Shown here one piece after another: positions 51,401 to 63,273 of a stretch of DNA of 64,000 nucleotides. The translations under genes were made by a program, and so were the position numbers. Within the stretch, counting starts at the first letter, position 1. Each line of letters begins with the position of its first letter. Below the pieces are notes generated by a model, which had not been told where the DNA came from, did no database searches, and was given only the letters and a program-made list of their open reading frames with translations. This DNA is from Acanthamoeba castellanii str. Neff. Lineage: Eukaryota > Discosea > Longamoebia > Acanthamoebidae. The stretch lies in the NCBI RefSeq assembly GCF_000313135.1, contig NW_004457702.1, positions 186,001 through 250,000 of the forward strand, written 5' to 3'.

Positions 51401-54400
51401 ACGGCACACACACGCACACGCACACGGCACGCACGGCACGCACGACCAGATTTTGTTCTATCCGCGAAGGTATCTTTCCGCGCGTGCGCTCGTGCATCGG
51501 GTGAAGTTGTCTCCCAAGTGCGTGCCGCATCTGCTGGCCGTCAGGAACGACTCGCTCATCGTGCTCACGCGGTACGCTCGGCCTTTGCACACGTTACCGT
51601 CGACCGAGATCGTTCTCACCTCTCTCTCTCTCTCTCTCGTGTGTGTGTGTACGCCATGTATGAATACAGAGACGGCTTTGTACAGTGCTACCACCTCATG
51701 ATCGAAGACGCGGAAACGATCAAGCCCTCGCTTTCGGCCACTCTCACGCAGACCATCGCCATGCCGGGTCTGACCGCCACGGCGCTGCCCTCTGCGCTCA
51801 CCCTCATCCCACCGCCCTTCCTCACCACCCAGGTCTCCCCCTCCCCAAACCTGCACCCGATCTCGTCCGGCCCAACAACAGTCGCTCACCACTCACTACT
51901 GCGCACGACAGACCGGGGCTGCGCCTTCGGGGCCGGAACCGCTCTGGGCGCTGGTCAATTGCAGCGGCACGCTCCTGCTCACCAATCTGGCCTTTGGCAT
52001 TCAGGTGAAGAGCACACCACCCGCACGCGCAACACTAACTTGAATGACACCGCTTTTGTTTTATATTTATTTATATATATATTTATTAATATCTCATTTA
52101 TTCCTGTTGGGGGCAAAATCGACTCTTCTTATATTTTTTGCACTTCTAGTTTCTCACTGGCGAGTGGGCGCAGATTGAGATAGGTCAGCAGATCGAGGCG
52201 TATTGGTGGGTCACCTCACGCCACCTCCTGCCCCACATGGGCGACATGATTTGGACCCTAGGCCCCCATGGTCTTCAGGTGCGTGTCGTTGGTCGTGTGT
52301 CGTGTGTCGTGTGTCGTGTGCTTGCGTGCGTGCGTGCTTCCGTTGATGCGCCTCCTCCGCTCGTCCTGTGCTGCAGTACTCGTTTCCGTACAGCGAGGAG
52401 GGCATCATGCCGATCATCCGGCCGTGGCTTCCTCACAACGCCTCCGGGCCTTTGTCTCCCCGAAAAAACAGCGTCACGGTACTTTTTCTTTGTGATCTTT
52501 TCCCGCCGCGACCAAACGCTCACACACACACCACGCACACGCACCACGCACACGCACACACACACACACACCACGCACACGCACCACGCACACGCACACG
52601 CACACGCACAGGCGACCAAGGAGTACAAGCATGTGACGTTCGTTGGGTGGGAAGACGGAGTGTATCCGATCGCTGTGAGCAGCCACACGATGCTCGTGAC
52701 CGCGCTCTCGCCCCAGTCCGGCTCCTCCTTCCTCAAGCCGTTGCCTTCCTTCAACTTTGAGACCAAGGCACCTACCCACATTCCTCGCTCGCACATTCCT
52801 TTCGCATTCCTTCGCTCAACTTTTCTATGTTCGGTTCAGACCCAGCCGTTCCTGCACAGCGTGGTGGCGTACCTGTTGCAGAGCGACAACTGTTCGCTTT
52901 ACCAGGTCGACGCCAATGACGACGACGATGGCCACCCACCGGTCGACTTCCCCAAGGAGATCGCCGAAAGCAGCGATGATGACGATGACGATGACGACGA
53001 CAACGACGACGACGACAAGGAGCATGATGGCGTTGACGCTGGCGACGTTGCTGGCAACGGCAACGATGTCGCGGCGAAGGCGAACGGAAGCAGCAACATC
53101 AACGGAAGTGGAAAGACGGCGACGATGAAGAGAAGCAGAAGCAGGATGAGGCGGCACGGGACGGAGGACCGGATGGAGCATGCCAAGAAGTACTACGCCC
53201 TCTACACGCTGTCCCGGCCCTACGACCGCCTGCCCCACTACAAGCACTCCCTCGAGCTCCTGCTCCACCAGGCTCTCCAGGTCAGCCCACACGCAACACC
53301 ACAACACACACACACGACGCGCGCGCACACGCACACGCACACGCACACGCACCTTCTTGTCTGCTGATCGCAGGGCGCAGGAGGAGGAAGAGCGGGTCAA
53401 GGCTGAGAAGAAACGTCGGCGCAGGCTGAGCTTCGGCACGGCCGCCGCCAGCGCCACGACGCTGGCCAAGGTGGTGGATTTCCTGCGCGGCCTCGACGTG
53501 TTCCCCGAGGTCGTGGTCGGGTGCGCCCGGAAGATCGACCCGGCGTCGTGGGACCTCCTCTTCACCCACGTGGGCGACCCCGACCAGTTCTTCCACCACT
53601 GCATCGAGGCACGCCGCACCACCACCACCATGATGATGATGATGATGATGATGATGAGGATGATGATGACGACGACGACGACGATGACACACAGAGCGGT
53701 GCGCTGCACACGGCTGGCGGGCTGTTGCCGGTGGTGCGGTACGTGAGGGGGATGACCGCCGCGGCAATGGCCGCGCTGGCCTTGCTCGAGGCCACGCTCG
53801 AGTCGTGCGACATGCACCTCCTTCGCCACGTACGGACTCTATTCATGACACACGACACGCACGACACACATCAGGACGTGTGTTGGTTCTCATTTTTGAT
53901 GGTCGTCCAGGTGGTTCGGTTTCTCAACATGCTGGTGTCGTGCAATCAAGAAGACGACGGGTATGGGGAGAGCAGCAGCGGCAGCGACACCATCAAAAAC
54001 GACACAACTCACCCCAGGGATGACGCCAGCCTGCCGGGTACTCTACCAACCCAGAACCGTACACAAGACGCAACACCGATTGACCGTGTCGTGTGCCGTG
54101 TGTCGTGTGTCGTGTGTCGTGTGTCGTGTGCCGTGTGTCGTGTGGTCGTGTGGTCGTGTGTCGTGTGGTCGTGTGTCGTGTGTGTCGTGTGTGTCGTGTG
54201 TCGTGTCATGCGGACAGGCAAGGATGAGAAGACAGCGATGGAACTGTTGCTGGCCCGCTACGCACGCAAGCTGTTGATGAAGTACCGCATCCACGACCTC
54301 CACTACCTGTCCAAGGTGGTGCTGGGCAAGAAGATCGCCGACATCCTCCGCCGGGGCGTCAAGCGCACCCACTCCTCCGAACTCACCACCACCATCACAA

Positions 54401-55622
54401 CTACCACCACCACGCCCACGGCCGCCCCACCGCCACCACCACCAACGCAGCCTATTGAGTCAACTCCGACAAGCACGCAGATCTCAACTCCGACGCCTTC
54501 GCGTTCGTCTTCGCTCTTTGCCTTCTTGTCGTTTGCCTCGCCGGCCCCTGCGCCGCCAGATCCGCCCGCCACGTCATCGCCACCGCCCGATGACGACGGA
54601 GAGCGAGAAAAGAGCGACGACGACGCCAGCTGCAAAGGCGAAGGCAGTGACGAAGGGGACGATCCAGAGGCCAACGGAAACGCAGAGGCGGCGGCAGCCG
54701 AAGAGGAGCCCCGGCCGGAGCCGCTGCGGAACATCATCAACTCGAACGACTTCAGATCGGCCCTGCTGGCGCTCCACCTGCAGTTCGGGGTGCCCTTCCC
54801 CCAGCGCTTCTCGCCGTCGCGCTACTTCACCCTCCTCTCGTCCCTCCACGCGGGCCTCGGCGAGGGCGGCATCGCCATGGGTACGCCGGCCTTCACCCCC
54901 CCCCTCTCGCTCACACCATCACTGACGCGTGCGCCGTGCGTGTCGTGTCGTGTGTGGCACTGCGTGTGTCGTGTCGTGTCGTGTCGCGTACAGAGCCGGT
55001 GCGGGACAGGGACCACATCGAGGTCCAGGTGGGGTACCAGAACGCCGTGGAAGACGCGATGATGCATCAGGTGCAGGACCTCCAGGCGCTCCTCGCGGTA
55101 CACTGTCTTTTCTTCTCAGCCTTCTCCGACAGCCGACTCCAGCGCACTCACCGCACACGCACCACTGCACACGACACACGACACACACGACACGCGCAGG
55201 ATCTCGAGGAGGCTGGGGTGGTCGAGTGGGCGGTGGTGGTGGCCACGGCGCTCCTCGACCTTCGGGCGGTCACGCGCCTGCTGCGCGAGTACCACGACCT
55301 GTGCCCGGCCTTCCACGCCATGCTCGCCTCGCTCACCTGGTCCGTCCCTACGTCCCCCCCCCTCTCCCCGTGCCCTCTCGTCCCCCCCCCACCCACGAGC
55401 TGGCCTACTCATCTATCGCGTCGCGTGCGTCGTGTGTGCTGTGTTGCGTGTTTTTTGCTGGCAAACTGGACACTATGCAGCAAGGGCTACGCAGAGTTTC
55501 TGAAGTGCGTCGACGCGGAACACGAGCCCATCTGCTCGTCGCTCCCGTCCGCGGACTCCTCACTCCTCTTCTCGCCGCAACCCTCGTCATCATCATCGTC
55601 GTCGTCGTCGTCGGCTTCATGA
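48492..55622 (+). CDS. RIC1: RIC1-like subunit of the Rab6 guanine-nucleotide exchange factor
   Basis: ATG at 48492 begins MYFASGWPKRYRHSH, close to the conserved RIC1 start MYFxSGWPKR. About 20 exons. The N-terminal half forms beta-propeller repeats (LNRSVEWSADSSLIAV, LQSGHICMYNVVLGE, GFALWSSYGSRLCI). The C-terminal Ric1 region begins near 53150 (YYALYTLSRPYDRLPHY) and includes ARKLLMKYRIHDLHYLSKVV and VVVATALLDLRAVTRLLREY. With Rgp1 it activates Rab6/Ypt6 at the Golgi. Lineage-specific inserts include an Asp run (52970-53020) and a Ser/Pro/Thr-rich segment with Glu-rich end (54370-54720). One intron (53609-53694) uses GC-AG ends. The last exon ends in a Ser run. Confidence 0.88.
49106..49152. 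repeat. Intronic (GT)n repeat in RIC1
   Basis: About 45 bp of GT dinucleotide with a small interruption, in an intron of RIC1. Confidence 0.9.
52514..52612. repeat. Intronic CACACA/CACGCA repeat
   Basis: About 100 bp of CACACAC and CACGCACACGCAC units in an intron of the RIC1 gene. Confidence 0.9.
54085..54208. repeat. Intronic (GTGTCGT)n heptamer array
   Basis: About 120 bp built from GTGTCGT with GTGTCGTGTG and GTGGTCGT variants. It lies in a RIC1 intron, on the sense strand. It is the reverse complement of the CACACGA array in the acylase gene, so in both genes the coding strand carries the GT-rich version. Confidence 0.92.
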
Positions 55623-55685
55623 TCGTCATTGCCGTCGTCGCCGTCGTCGGCCTAGTGGTACAGAGTGGCTAGTGGTCGTAGTTGA

Positions 55686-56991
55686 CTAGTTGTCGAGGAG
55701 GGTGGCGCCGAACCGCTTGGCCTGCTCGAGGATGTTGTCGAGGGCCTTGTCCCGGTTGACGAACCCGCGAAACAGGACCACCTCGGTGTCGGACAGGACG
55801 AAGTGGAGCGATTTGCCGCCGCCCTTGCCCAGCTGGAAGATCTTCTCCTTGCGGACGTGCCTGACGTCCTTCAACCTGATGATCGTATCACCATCACCCT
55901 GTTGTTTATATTCATCCACCACCAACATCACATCACATCACAACACAACACAACACAACTTGTCATTACATCGCACACGCACACACAACAATACACGCAC
56001 ACACAACAATCGCACACGCACCACGGCACGTACCAGGATGCGGGAAAAGTGGGTGCCAAAGCAGAGGTAGTTGGGGGAGAGGTAGAGCTTGCCTCCCCGC
56101 ATCTTCGAATCGAAACACGAATAACCTGGCATTGTCGTTCGTCGTCGTCGTCGTTGTCGTTGTTTGCGTGCATAACAAAAAGCGTAGTTGAGTGCCGTCG
56201 TCAGCCGAAGGTTTGTGTGGAGGTGGCGCACTTGCGATCAACGGCTCCGTGTCGGGAAGGCAGAATCGCTTCTGATAGAGCTGAGTGGAGTGGACGACAC
56301 ACGCGCACGTGTGAGACTGGTTGTGTGCACGCGTGTGAGGCGGTGCGTGTGACGGTTGGTCACCTGATCGTTTTCGTTGGCCTGTAGGCTGCGACTTGCT
56401 CGCACTGTGGATTGCTTGAGGTCGTCGACGGCCGAGTCGAGGTACTGGTTGAGCTTGAGCGCCTGCTCCTTCATCTTCTTGTTTTCGATCGACAGCTGTG
56501 GGCACAAGTGGGGTTCCGCTTCATCACGTCAATGCACGACGCCCACCACTGCACTGAACTCCAATGGTGTGTGCATTCACCTCGTTGTTGGATTCCTTGA
56601 GAAGCTCGTTCTCGTGCACGAGCTCCGCGATCTTTTCGTTGGACGCCACCAGCTCCTCGGTCAGCACCCGCCGGTCCTCCTGGATCAGCCCCAGCACTAG
56701 CGACAACAGTTGATTTGATATATTTTTCATTTAAATACTAATAATACTGATAATATCGAAAATGGGAAGCGAAAGCGAAAGCGAGAAAAGAGCGAAGAGT
56801 CAAAGGGGGGGGGGCGCACGTCTGACTTTGGCTTTGAGTTTGGAGAACTCGGCGAGCTGGCTCTGGAGTTGGGTGTGCTCCTCGCGCAGTTTGAGGAACT
56901 CCCGGCGGAGGACCTGCAGCTTCTGTTGGTCGCTCAGCCTCTCGCCTTCTCCCCCACAGGTGCCGCCTCCTCCACCTGCCGTGCCCTCCAT
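55686..56991 (-). CDS. Coiled-coil protein with C-terminal GRAM domain
   Basis: First clear Met at 56991 (MEGTAGGGGG). Exons 1-3 form a coiled coil (LRREFLKLREEHTQLQSQLA, then ELVASNEKIAELVHENELL, then ENKKMKEQALKLNQYLD). Exons 4-6 form a GRAM domain: RFCLPDTEPLIASYSCFDSK, MRGGKLYLSPNYLCFGTHF, RLKDVRHVRKEKIFQLG, LHFVLSDTEVVLFRGFVNRD. The stop is at 55686. GRAM domains bind phosphoinositides or membranes. About 300 residues. An upstream first exon cannot be ruled out. Convergent with RIC1, 63 bp apart. Confidence 0.82.
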
Positions 56992-57181
56992 CACCCCACA
57001 CGAGGTTGGCAGCCTTCTGCAAGCCGTGAGAACACAAGCTTGAGTGGACCTAGCATCTTCGCCATTCGTCCATCTTTATGGCAATTAGGCACAGCCAATC
57101 AGCGTGCACTTCAGGCTCCCCGGCAGGATGTGAGGAATGTAGTGTTGTTGGTTGTTGTTGTGTACAATCGGAGGGGAACGG

Positions 57182-59025
57182 TCACCGTGACTGGCTCGGT
57201 TGACGCTCGCGCTTCCATTTGTTGATGGTGTCCCGCGCGATGTCGGGCGAGTCCGAGAAGATGATCTCCACCCCCATGTCCAAGCACTCTCTGCGCGCCA
57301 TTTGTAAAAGAAGCGACTGAGTTGTGTGCGCGTGTGTGCGTGCGCGTGTGTGTGCGGCGCGTGCGCGTGCGCGTGTGCGGACGAACCTGATCAGGACAGG
57401 GTCGCTCATCTCCACGCCAAAGACGGCAAACATACGACCCGAGTGCCGCACGTCGCGGACCAGTCTGTTGTTTGGGCGCCCACCCACACATGAATACAGT
57501 AACGTTAATGTAATTGGTGAGCACAATTCAAGATGCGACCCATCGAGCCCCGGTGTCCATGGAGGCACGCGCACCGTTCATTGACGAGCCGGCCGCCACC
57601 GCCCAACAGCACGTACTCTGCCAGTCCCAGAAGCTTGCCCTTGATGCCTCTGAACGGAGCGTAGTGAGTGCCAGTTATGTGAGCGCGCGAGTGGCACGGA
57701 ATGTATGGTATGCGTGCGTTGCATGCGTTGTGTGTGTTGTGTGCGGGGGGGGGAAGAGAGAGAGAGAGAGAGTGGCACCGTGGGGGTATGAAGGCGGACA
57801 GGGAGGCGGAGTGGATGATGCCCACAACTTCGTGCTTGTGCGGGTAGAGCCAGAACAGGCGCAGCCTCGACAGAAGGTTCATGAAGAGCACGGACACCAC
57901 GTCCGGCCCCACAGGGATGCCCTCGGGCTTGAGTCGCCGCACCGCTTGATTCGGGCCAGGCGCCACCGACCCAAAAATAATCCTGAAGTGGTCTTGCGGA
58001 TGAGCTCGACACGACACGACACGACACGACATGACCCGACACGAAAGGAAAAAAGGGACCTGTTCTCGAGCTTGCGCTCTTTGATGAGCTCGATCGTCTG
58101 CGCGACGGCGCCGGTGTCCTTCATGTCGAGGAAGAAGGTGACGTCCGCGCAGCCGGCGAATTCGTCAAAGACCTCCTCGAGCGTCGGAATCTGGAACAGT
58201 CGGGCTGCCCGAAGGGGGAAAAAAGAAATACATATACAATCGAAATAATAAATAATAAATATAAATATAATATCAAAACAATAAACGGAGGAGCGGGCAA
58301 CGGTACGATCGTCCATGGAGCCGTCCGTAAGCGGCTGGATGGGAGTGTTGCGCTTGCGGAACTTGGCTCGGGCGTCGAGCTTCTTCAGCTCTTCGAGCGT
58401 GTATTCGCCGACCTACACACGACACGCACCACACACACACACACACAAGAAAGCTCTGTGAGTACGACTGATGTGCATGCGTGTGAGGTGTGGATGTCGG
58501 AGACGAAGACAGAGTTGACGAGAATACCAATCCCTGGCCGTTGGTCGTGCGATCGAGATGGGCGTCGTGCACCAGGACCAGTTGCTTGTCCTGATCCGAG
58601 TTCGGTAAGTGTGGGAGGTGACCAACGTGTAAAGGCGCATAGGCTTTAGATCGAACCTTGGTCAAGCGAACGTCGATCTCGAGTATGTGCGCTCCGCACT
58701 CATACACCGACCGGCGATAGCTGTAAAGCGTGTTCTCGGGTCCAAACGGATAGCCGCCCCTGCTCCACAGATGCCAGCCGTGAGTAATATCGGCGGTTTT
58801 ATGTATTATTTATTGTTTAATTGATGAGAGGAATGAATGAAAACGAAGATTGAGCCTGCCGTACCCCCGGTGTGCAGCGACGACGGGCTTGTGGCGCTCT
58901 ACCATGCTTAGGATACCCTCATTAATGTGCGGGCGCCATCTCCACCATCCATTTCTGGCGAGCAACACCACGACAAGCATCATCAGGCAAATCGCCGCAG
59001 CGACGAGGATGAGCCAGTGGACCAT
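57182..59025 (-). CDS. Membrane-anchored glycerophosphodiester phosphodiesterase
   Basis: ATG at 59025 gives an N-terminal membrane helix (MVHWLILVAAAICLMMLVVV). The catalytic start VVAAHRG is split by a phase-2 intron from GGYPFGPENTLYSYRR, then comes AHILEIDVRLTKDQDK and VLVHDAHLDRTTNGQG, giving the HRG, PENT, ExD and HD catalytic set of the GDPD TIM barrel. Later parts are PTLEEVFDEFAG, VTFFLDMKDTGAVAQTIELI and CLDMGVEIIFSDSPDIARD. It ends QPSQSR-stop. It would hydrolyse glycerophosphodiesters to glycerol-3-phosphate and an alcohol on the lumenal or outer side. About eight exons; length is typical for GDE-type enzymes. Confidence 0.88.
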
Positions 59026-59372
59026 TGTGCGTTGTGTGTTGTACTGTGCTGTGCCTCTGTTTGCAGCTGCACCTTGCACGCGTGTGTTTTGGTGCCGTGC
59101 TGCTTGCGTGGCAGGCGCAATAACGCCCCGAGAAATGGGAAAAAAAGAAAAAAAGAATCAAACAGTACCTGCGTGCACGTGCGGTGGGTGGTGCTGGTGG
59201 CCGGCTCTGTGGGCAGTTGGTGCCGACCATCAGTATGCCAGCCCTGCGACGTCCATACTCACACGCCTCCCGCCTGAGCAGAGGCCACGTAGCCACCTTG
59301 CGTCACGCAACTTTTGCGCATGGCAGATAAAATGCATTTCCTCAACTCGGCGCAAAAGAAATAGAAAAGAAA

Positions 59373-59663
59373 ATGGCCGAGATCCAAAAAATGCACGTGA
59401 AAAAGTCCGGCAACGTGAACCGAAGGAGCGGCTGTTTGTACTGTTGGTGTCGTCCTGGAGATCACGAGGTTGCATTGTTCGAGTTCGAACTTGCTAGCAA
59501 GGTAAATGATTTGAGCCCCTTCGGTTGAGCTTTCGTTTCGCAACGGCATACGGTGGAATGGGAGGGGGGCGAATCCTATCTGGGATCTATCGTAATTACA
59601 CTTCATTTTTCTAATCTTCACACCTGTCCACTAGGTGATTGCCATTGGATCGAACGCGAAGTA
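59373..59663 (+). CDS. Candidate small gene of 52 residues, or upstream exon of the PIP kinase
   Basis: ATG at 59373 is in a good start context (AAAATGGCC). Exon 59373-59501 reads MAEIQKMHVKKSGNVNRRSG then CLYCWC and HEVALFEFELASK, with a good donor (AAG|GTAAAT). An acceptor at 59633 (CCACTAG) would add VIAIGSNAK-stop, giving a 52-residue protein. An acceptor at 59712 (TTTCAG) would instead join it in frame to DKMESSPKD, extending the PIP kinase at its N-terminus. No family recognised. Confidence 0.35.
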
Positions 59664-59720
59664 AGCGAGGAAGCCTCCGAGATTCGATCACATCAGTAGC
59701 GCGGAGAATTTCAGGATAAA

Positions 59721-62700
59721 ATGGAAAGCAGCCCAAAGGATTCGAAGAAGGCGACGCCAACACGCAAGCGCAGCAAGACCAACGATGCTGATTCCGCATC
59801 GCCTCTGAGCGATTCCGAAAAGGAGATCAACATAGCCGAAGATGGCGAAGCGAAGAAAGAAGAGGCGAAGAGTCCTTCCTCTCCCTCGGCCAAGAAAAAG
59901 AAATCATCCAAGAAGAAGGAGAAGACGCCTGCTGCGGCTCCCGTTGTCTTGGAAGACAAGGAAGAGAAGGAGGAGGTGCCAGCCGCGTCTATCGTGTCGC
60001 CTCGCAATGAAGAGAAACCAGCCAAGGAGCCCGCCGAGGCTCTCGTCTCGCCCAGGGGCTTCACGCGCAAGCGATCTGACACAGTGCTCAGCGATTTCGA
60101 GGATGTCTTAGATGTGGCCGACGAAGAAGGCCTCACGGACGACCAGGTACCCTCCTCTCCCCCCCCCCCTCTCCTCTCCACGATGCAACCTCTCGCCTCT
60201 GCAGCGCTTTCTACGAAGGCTGCCCTGCGGCTAAATGACCCACGGTCCTCGTGCACGCACAGGTCTACATCACGAAGGTGATGCGTGGTATCCGCAAGGG
60301 AGCTATGTACGGCGAGACGCTGGGCAAGCTCCAGAGAGATGAGAAGGAGCTCGAGATGATGAAGGACGAGGATCGCGAGCCCATGGGCGTCCTGGGCTTC
60401 ATCCGTCGGGACTACAAGGACAAGGTGCACCTTCTTCCCCTCTTCAGCAGCGGATGACGTCGCTTGCCTGTAGCGTGCGGCTTACGCTCGTCTCTCTGTA
60501 TGCTCCCATTCAGGTGATGTTCAAGTTTAACAGTCCTACGCCTGCCGGTTCGAGGATTCCGCTCATGAAGAAGGACAAGGTCGTCATCATGACCGACTAC
60601 GCACCCAAGATCTTCAACAACATCAGGTTCGTTGAACACATACACTCCCCGCTTCGCTCTTTCCTTCGTGCTTGCTCTGTTTAGTGCGCAACACTGGTGC
60701 TTCCGTCATCTATTCGCTCATCGCGTTACGTTCGTTGCCAATCGAACAACAGAAAGAAGTGCAACGTGCCGACTGAGGACTACCTGAGGGCATGGACCTT
60801 CCCCAAGGACAACCTGCCCTCGCCCAACCTCGGCGCAGGTAGGAGCGGTTCGCTTTTTGTCAGCTCCTCCGACTCCCGCTTTATTTTCAAGGTGACCACC
60901 GACCTCCGCCTCGTCTTCTTGCTTCTCTCTTGTTCTGTATAACTGACGCAATCGTTTCCCTTCTTCAACAACCGACCAGACCATTCCCGAGTTTGAGGTC
61001 GAGACGCTGTTGGAGATTCTGCCCTCGATCCACCAACACTTTGTGGACCACCCCGAATCCAGAATCATCAGGTCAGTGATCTTCTGTCGCTACACTTCTG
61101 ACTCACGCACTCACTCACTCACTCGTACTCTCTCGCTGCATCACAGGTTCCTCGGTCTGCACCACTTCTATGATACGATCACGAAGGAGGAGACCCACTG
61201 CATCGTGATGAACAACCTTTTGCTTCATCCCTCCTATGCCATTGACGAGAAGTGGGATCTCAAAGGCCGAATTCCCAAGCCTGGTACGCACTCGTGCTGG
61301 AAACCTGTGCTGCTGGCTGGCCAGCCGCACGTTTTTAGCTGCAAGTGTGCCTCACGCCGTTGTTGCTTCGCCTTTCAGGCAAGCAAGGCCGTTTTGCGGA
61401 CAAGGTCGACAGATCGAAGAAGGTGCTCAAGGACAACGATCTCCTCGATCGGTACGCTGGACAGATCAAGAGCCCCTGCCATGGAGGATCATTGTACCAC
61501 TTGAGCAACTCGAGCTAACGAGCACCTACTCAGGCGATTTCACCTCTCCGAAGAGGCCAGGGACGAGCTTCTCAGAACGCTGACTGCTGATGTCGAATTT
61601 TTGAAGGAGCACAACTGCATGGACTACAGGTGCGTCGCTCCGCTCCGTTCCTTCTTTTCTTGTAACGATTTCCTAAACAACCTCCCGTTCCTTCCCTGGT
61701 TTGGTGAAATGTCGCAGTTTGCTGGTGGGCGTTCATTTCCTGAGCGAGGCCGAGAATGCCGTTGAGGTGGCGCACGACAGCGCGGAACAAAAGGCCAAAG
61801 AGGAGAAGAAGGCCAAGAAGAGCAAGAAGGGAAAGAAGAAGAGCAAGAAGAACGTTGACGAGCGAGAGGCAGAGGCGGAGGAAGAGGAGCAACCGCAGCC
61901 GCAGAACGACGCACACCCGCTGTTGGAGGGCGTCATGGGACCCATTCACAGCGACCCCGCCTTCGTCAAGGAGATCTACTTTGTGGGCATCATCGATCCA
62001 CTCTCGCGGTACAAGCTCAAGAAGAAGGTCGCCCACTTCCTCAAGGAGATCATCTGGGACGCCGACACCCTTTCTACCGTACGTTCACTTCTTTCTTCTC
62101 TCGCCCGCCCGCCTGCGCGTGTGTGGTGTGTGTGGCGTTGCGTGTGCGGTGCCGCCTGACGTTTTTTTCTTTTCTTTTATTTATTATTTAGGTGCCGGCC
62201 GATTATTACGCCGAGAGGTACACCCGGTACCTGGAGGAGATATTTGTACACCGCCAGCCGGGTGGCGAGGCCGTGGCTCCGGCTGCGGCCGCTGCCCCCG
62301 TGCCTGCCCCCGCCGAAGTCGTCGTCGCCGCCGCCAAGGACGAGAAGGAGGTCACCCCCAAGCCCGAGGCTTCGTCCGAGGAGAAGGAGAAGAAGGGAAC
62401 GCTCAAGAAGAAGAAGGCCAAGAAGGACAAGGAGGACGCCGTCGCCGCGCCGGCCGCGGTGGTGGCCCCCGAGCCCGTCGTGGTGCTGGTCAAGGAGGAC
62501 GCCGAGGAGGCGGCGCCGGCTGCTATCGTGGTCGACCCGACGGCCGCGGAAGTGGAGATCAAGATCGGCGAGGAGCCCTCTTCGCCCATCGTCGCCGCTG
62601 CCGCCAGCAACAAGGACGGCGGCAAGAAGAAGCCAAAGAAGTCGAAGAAGCCCAAGGCTGCTGCCGTCGTAGCGGCAGCGGAGAACGGAGAGAGTGTAAC

Positions 62701-62890
62701 AACACCATCGTCATCGTCTTCACCTTCGTCTTCGAGCACGACGACGCCAACGACTGCGCCGGCGACGAGTAACGGCGGCGCGGGCGCGGAGGTGGAGATC
62801 AAGATTGAGGGTCCGCCCAAGAAGGAGAAGAAGAGCAAGCGGGACGGCACGCTCAAGAGGGAGAAGAAGAGCAAGTCCAAGGACCAGTAA
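59721..62890 (+). CDS. Phosphatidylinositol phosphate kinase
   Basis: ATG at 59721 (MESSPKDSKKATPTRKRSK). About ten exons. A charged N-terminal region of about 140 residues precedes the kinase: GFIRRDYKDKVMFKFNSP, glycine loop GRSGSLFVSS with catalytic Lys in RFIFKTI, HCIVMNNLL, the type-specific KWDLKGRIPKPG, NCMDYSLLVGVHF with catalytic Asp, and FVGIIDPLSRYKLKKKVAHF (metal-binding Asp). The end of the fold is YYAERYTRYLEEIF. A Lys-rich loop (61790-61900) interrupts it. The C-terminal 230 residues are Ala/Pro/Lys-rich with a repeated EVEIKI motif and end KSKSKDQ-stop. It phosphorylates phosphatidylinositol phosphates to PIP2; type I or II cannot be told from this reading. Confidence 0.92.
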
Positions 62891-63273
62891 CGTAACAGAA
62901 AAACAAAAGTGTCTTCTTCTTTTTGCAACCCTTATTCAACACGTCAACACCATCAACATCTACACCAACACCATCATCAACGTGGTCTTAGCACCTCCCA
63001 AAATGGTTTTTGGAAGGATGACGTACAGCACCGTAGGAGCGTCACCTTAAGGTCTGCCAACCATGCTACCAACCAGGCCACAGTGTTTACGTAACAGCGA
63101 GTGAAGAGCATGCAACACTGAGGGGGGGGGGCTCTTGAGGGGCACAGCTACCCCACGACTACAACTAAGATTGCAAACCTCTCTGCCAGCGCTAAATAGA
63201 GTTTTGTCTAAATAGAGTTCTTCATTCGTGATCAATCTGCGGCAAGATTCGTGTAGTGGAGGACGAGGAGGTC
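62891..63273. other. Intergenic region
   Basis: About 380 bp between the PIP kinase and the Rieske gene. It holds CAACAC/ACCATCA-type tracts, a run of nine G at 63123 and a near-tandem CTAAATAGAGTT at 63192 and 63209. I see no gene or clear TATA box. Confidence 0.5.

Noticed and set aside
58850..59497. 215-codon plus-strand frame antisense to the GDPD first exon
   Set aside because: It crosses the GDPD membrane-anchor exon and promoter and has no protein-like pattern.
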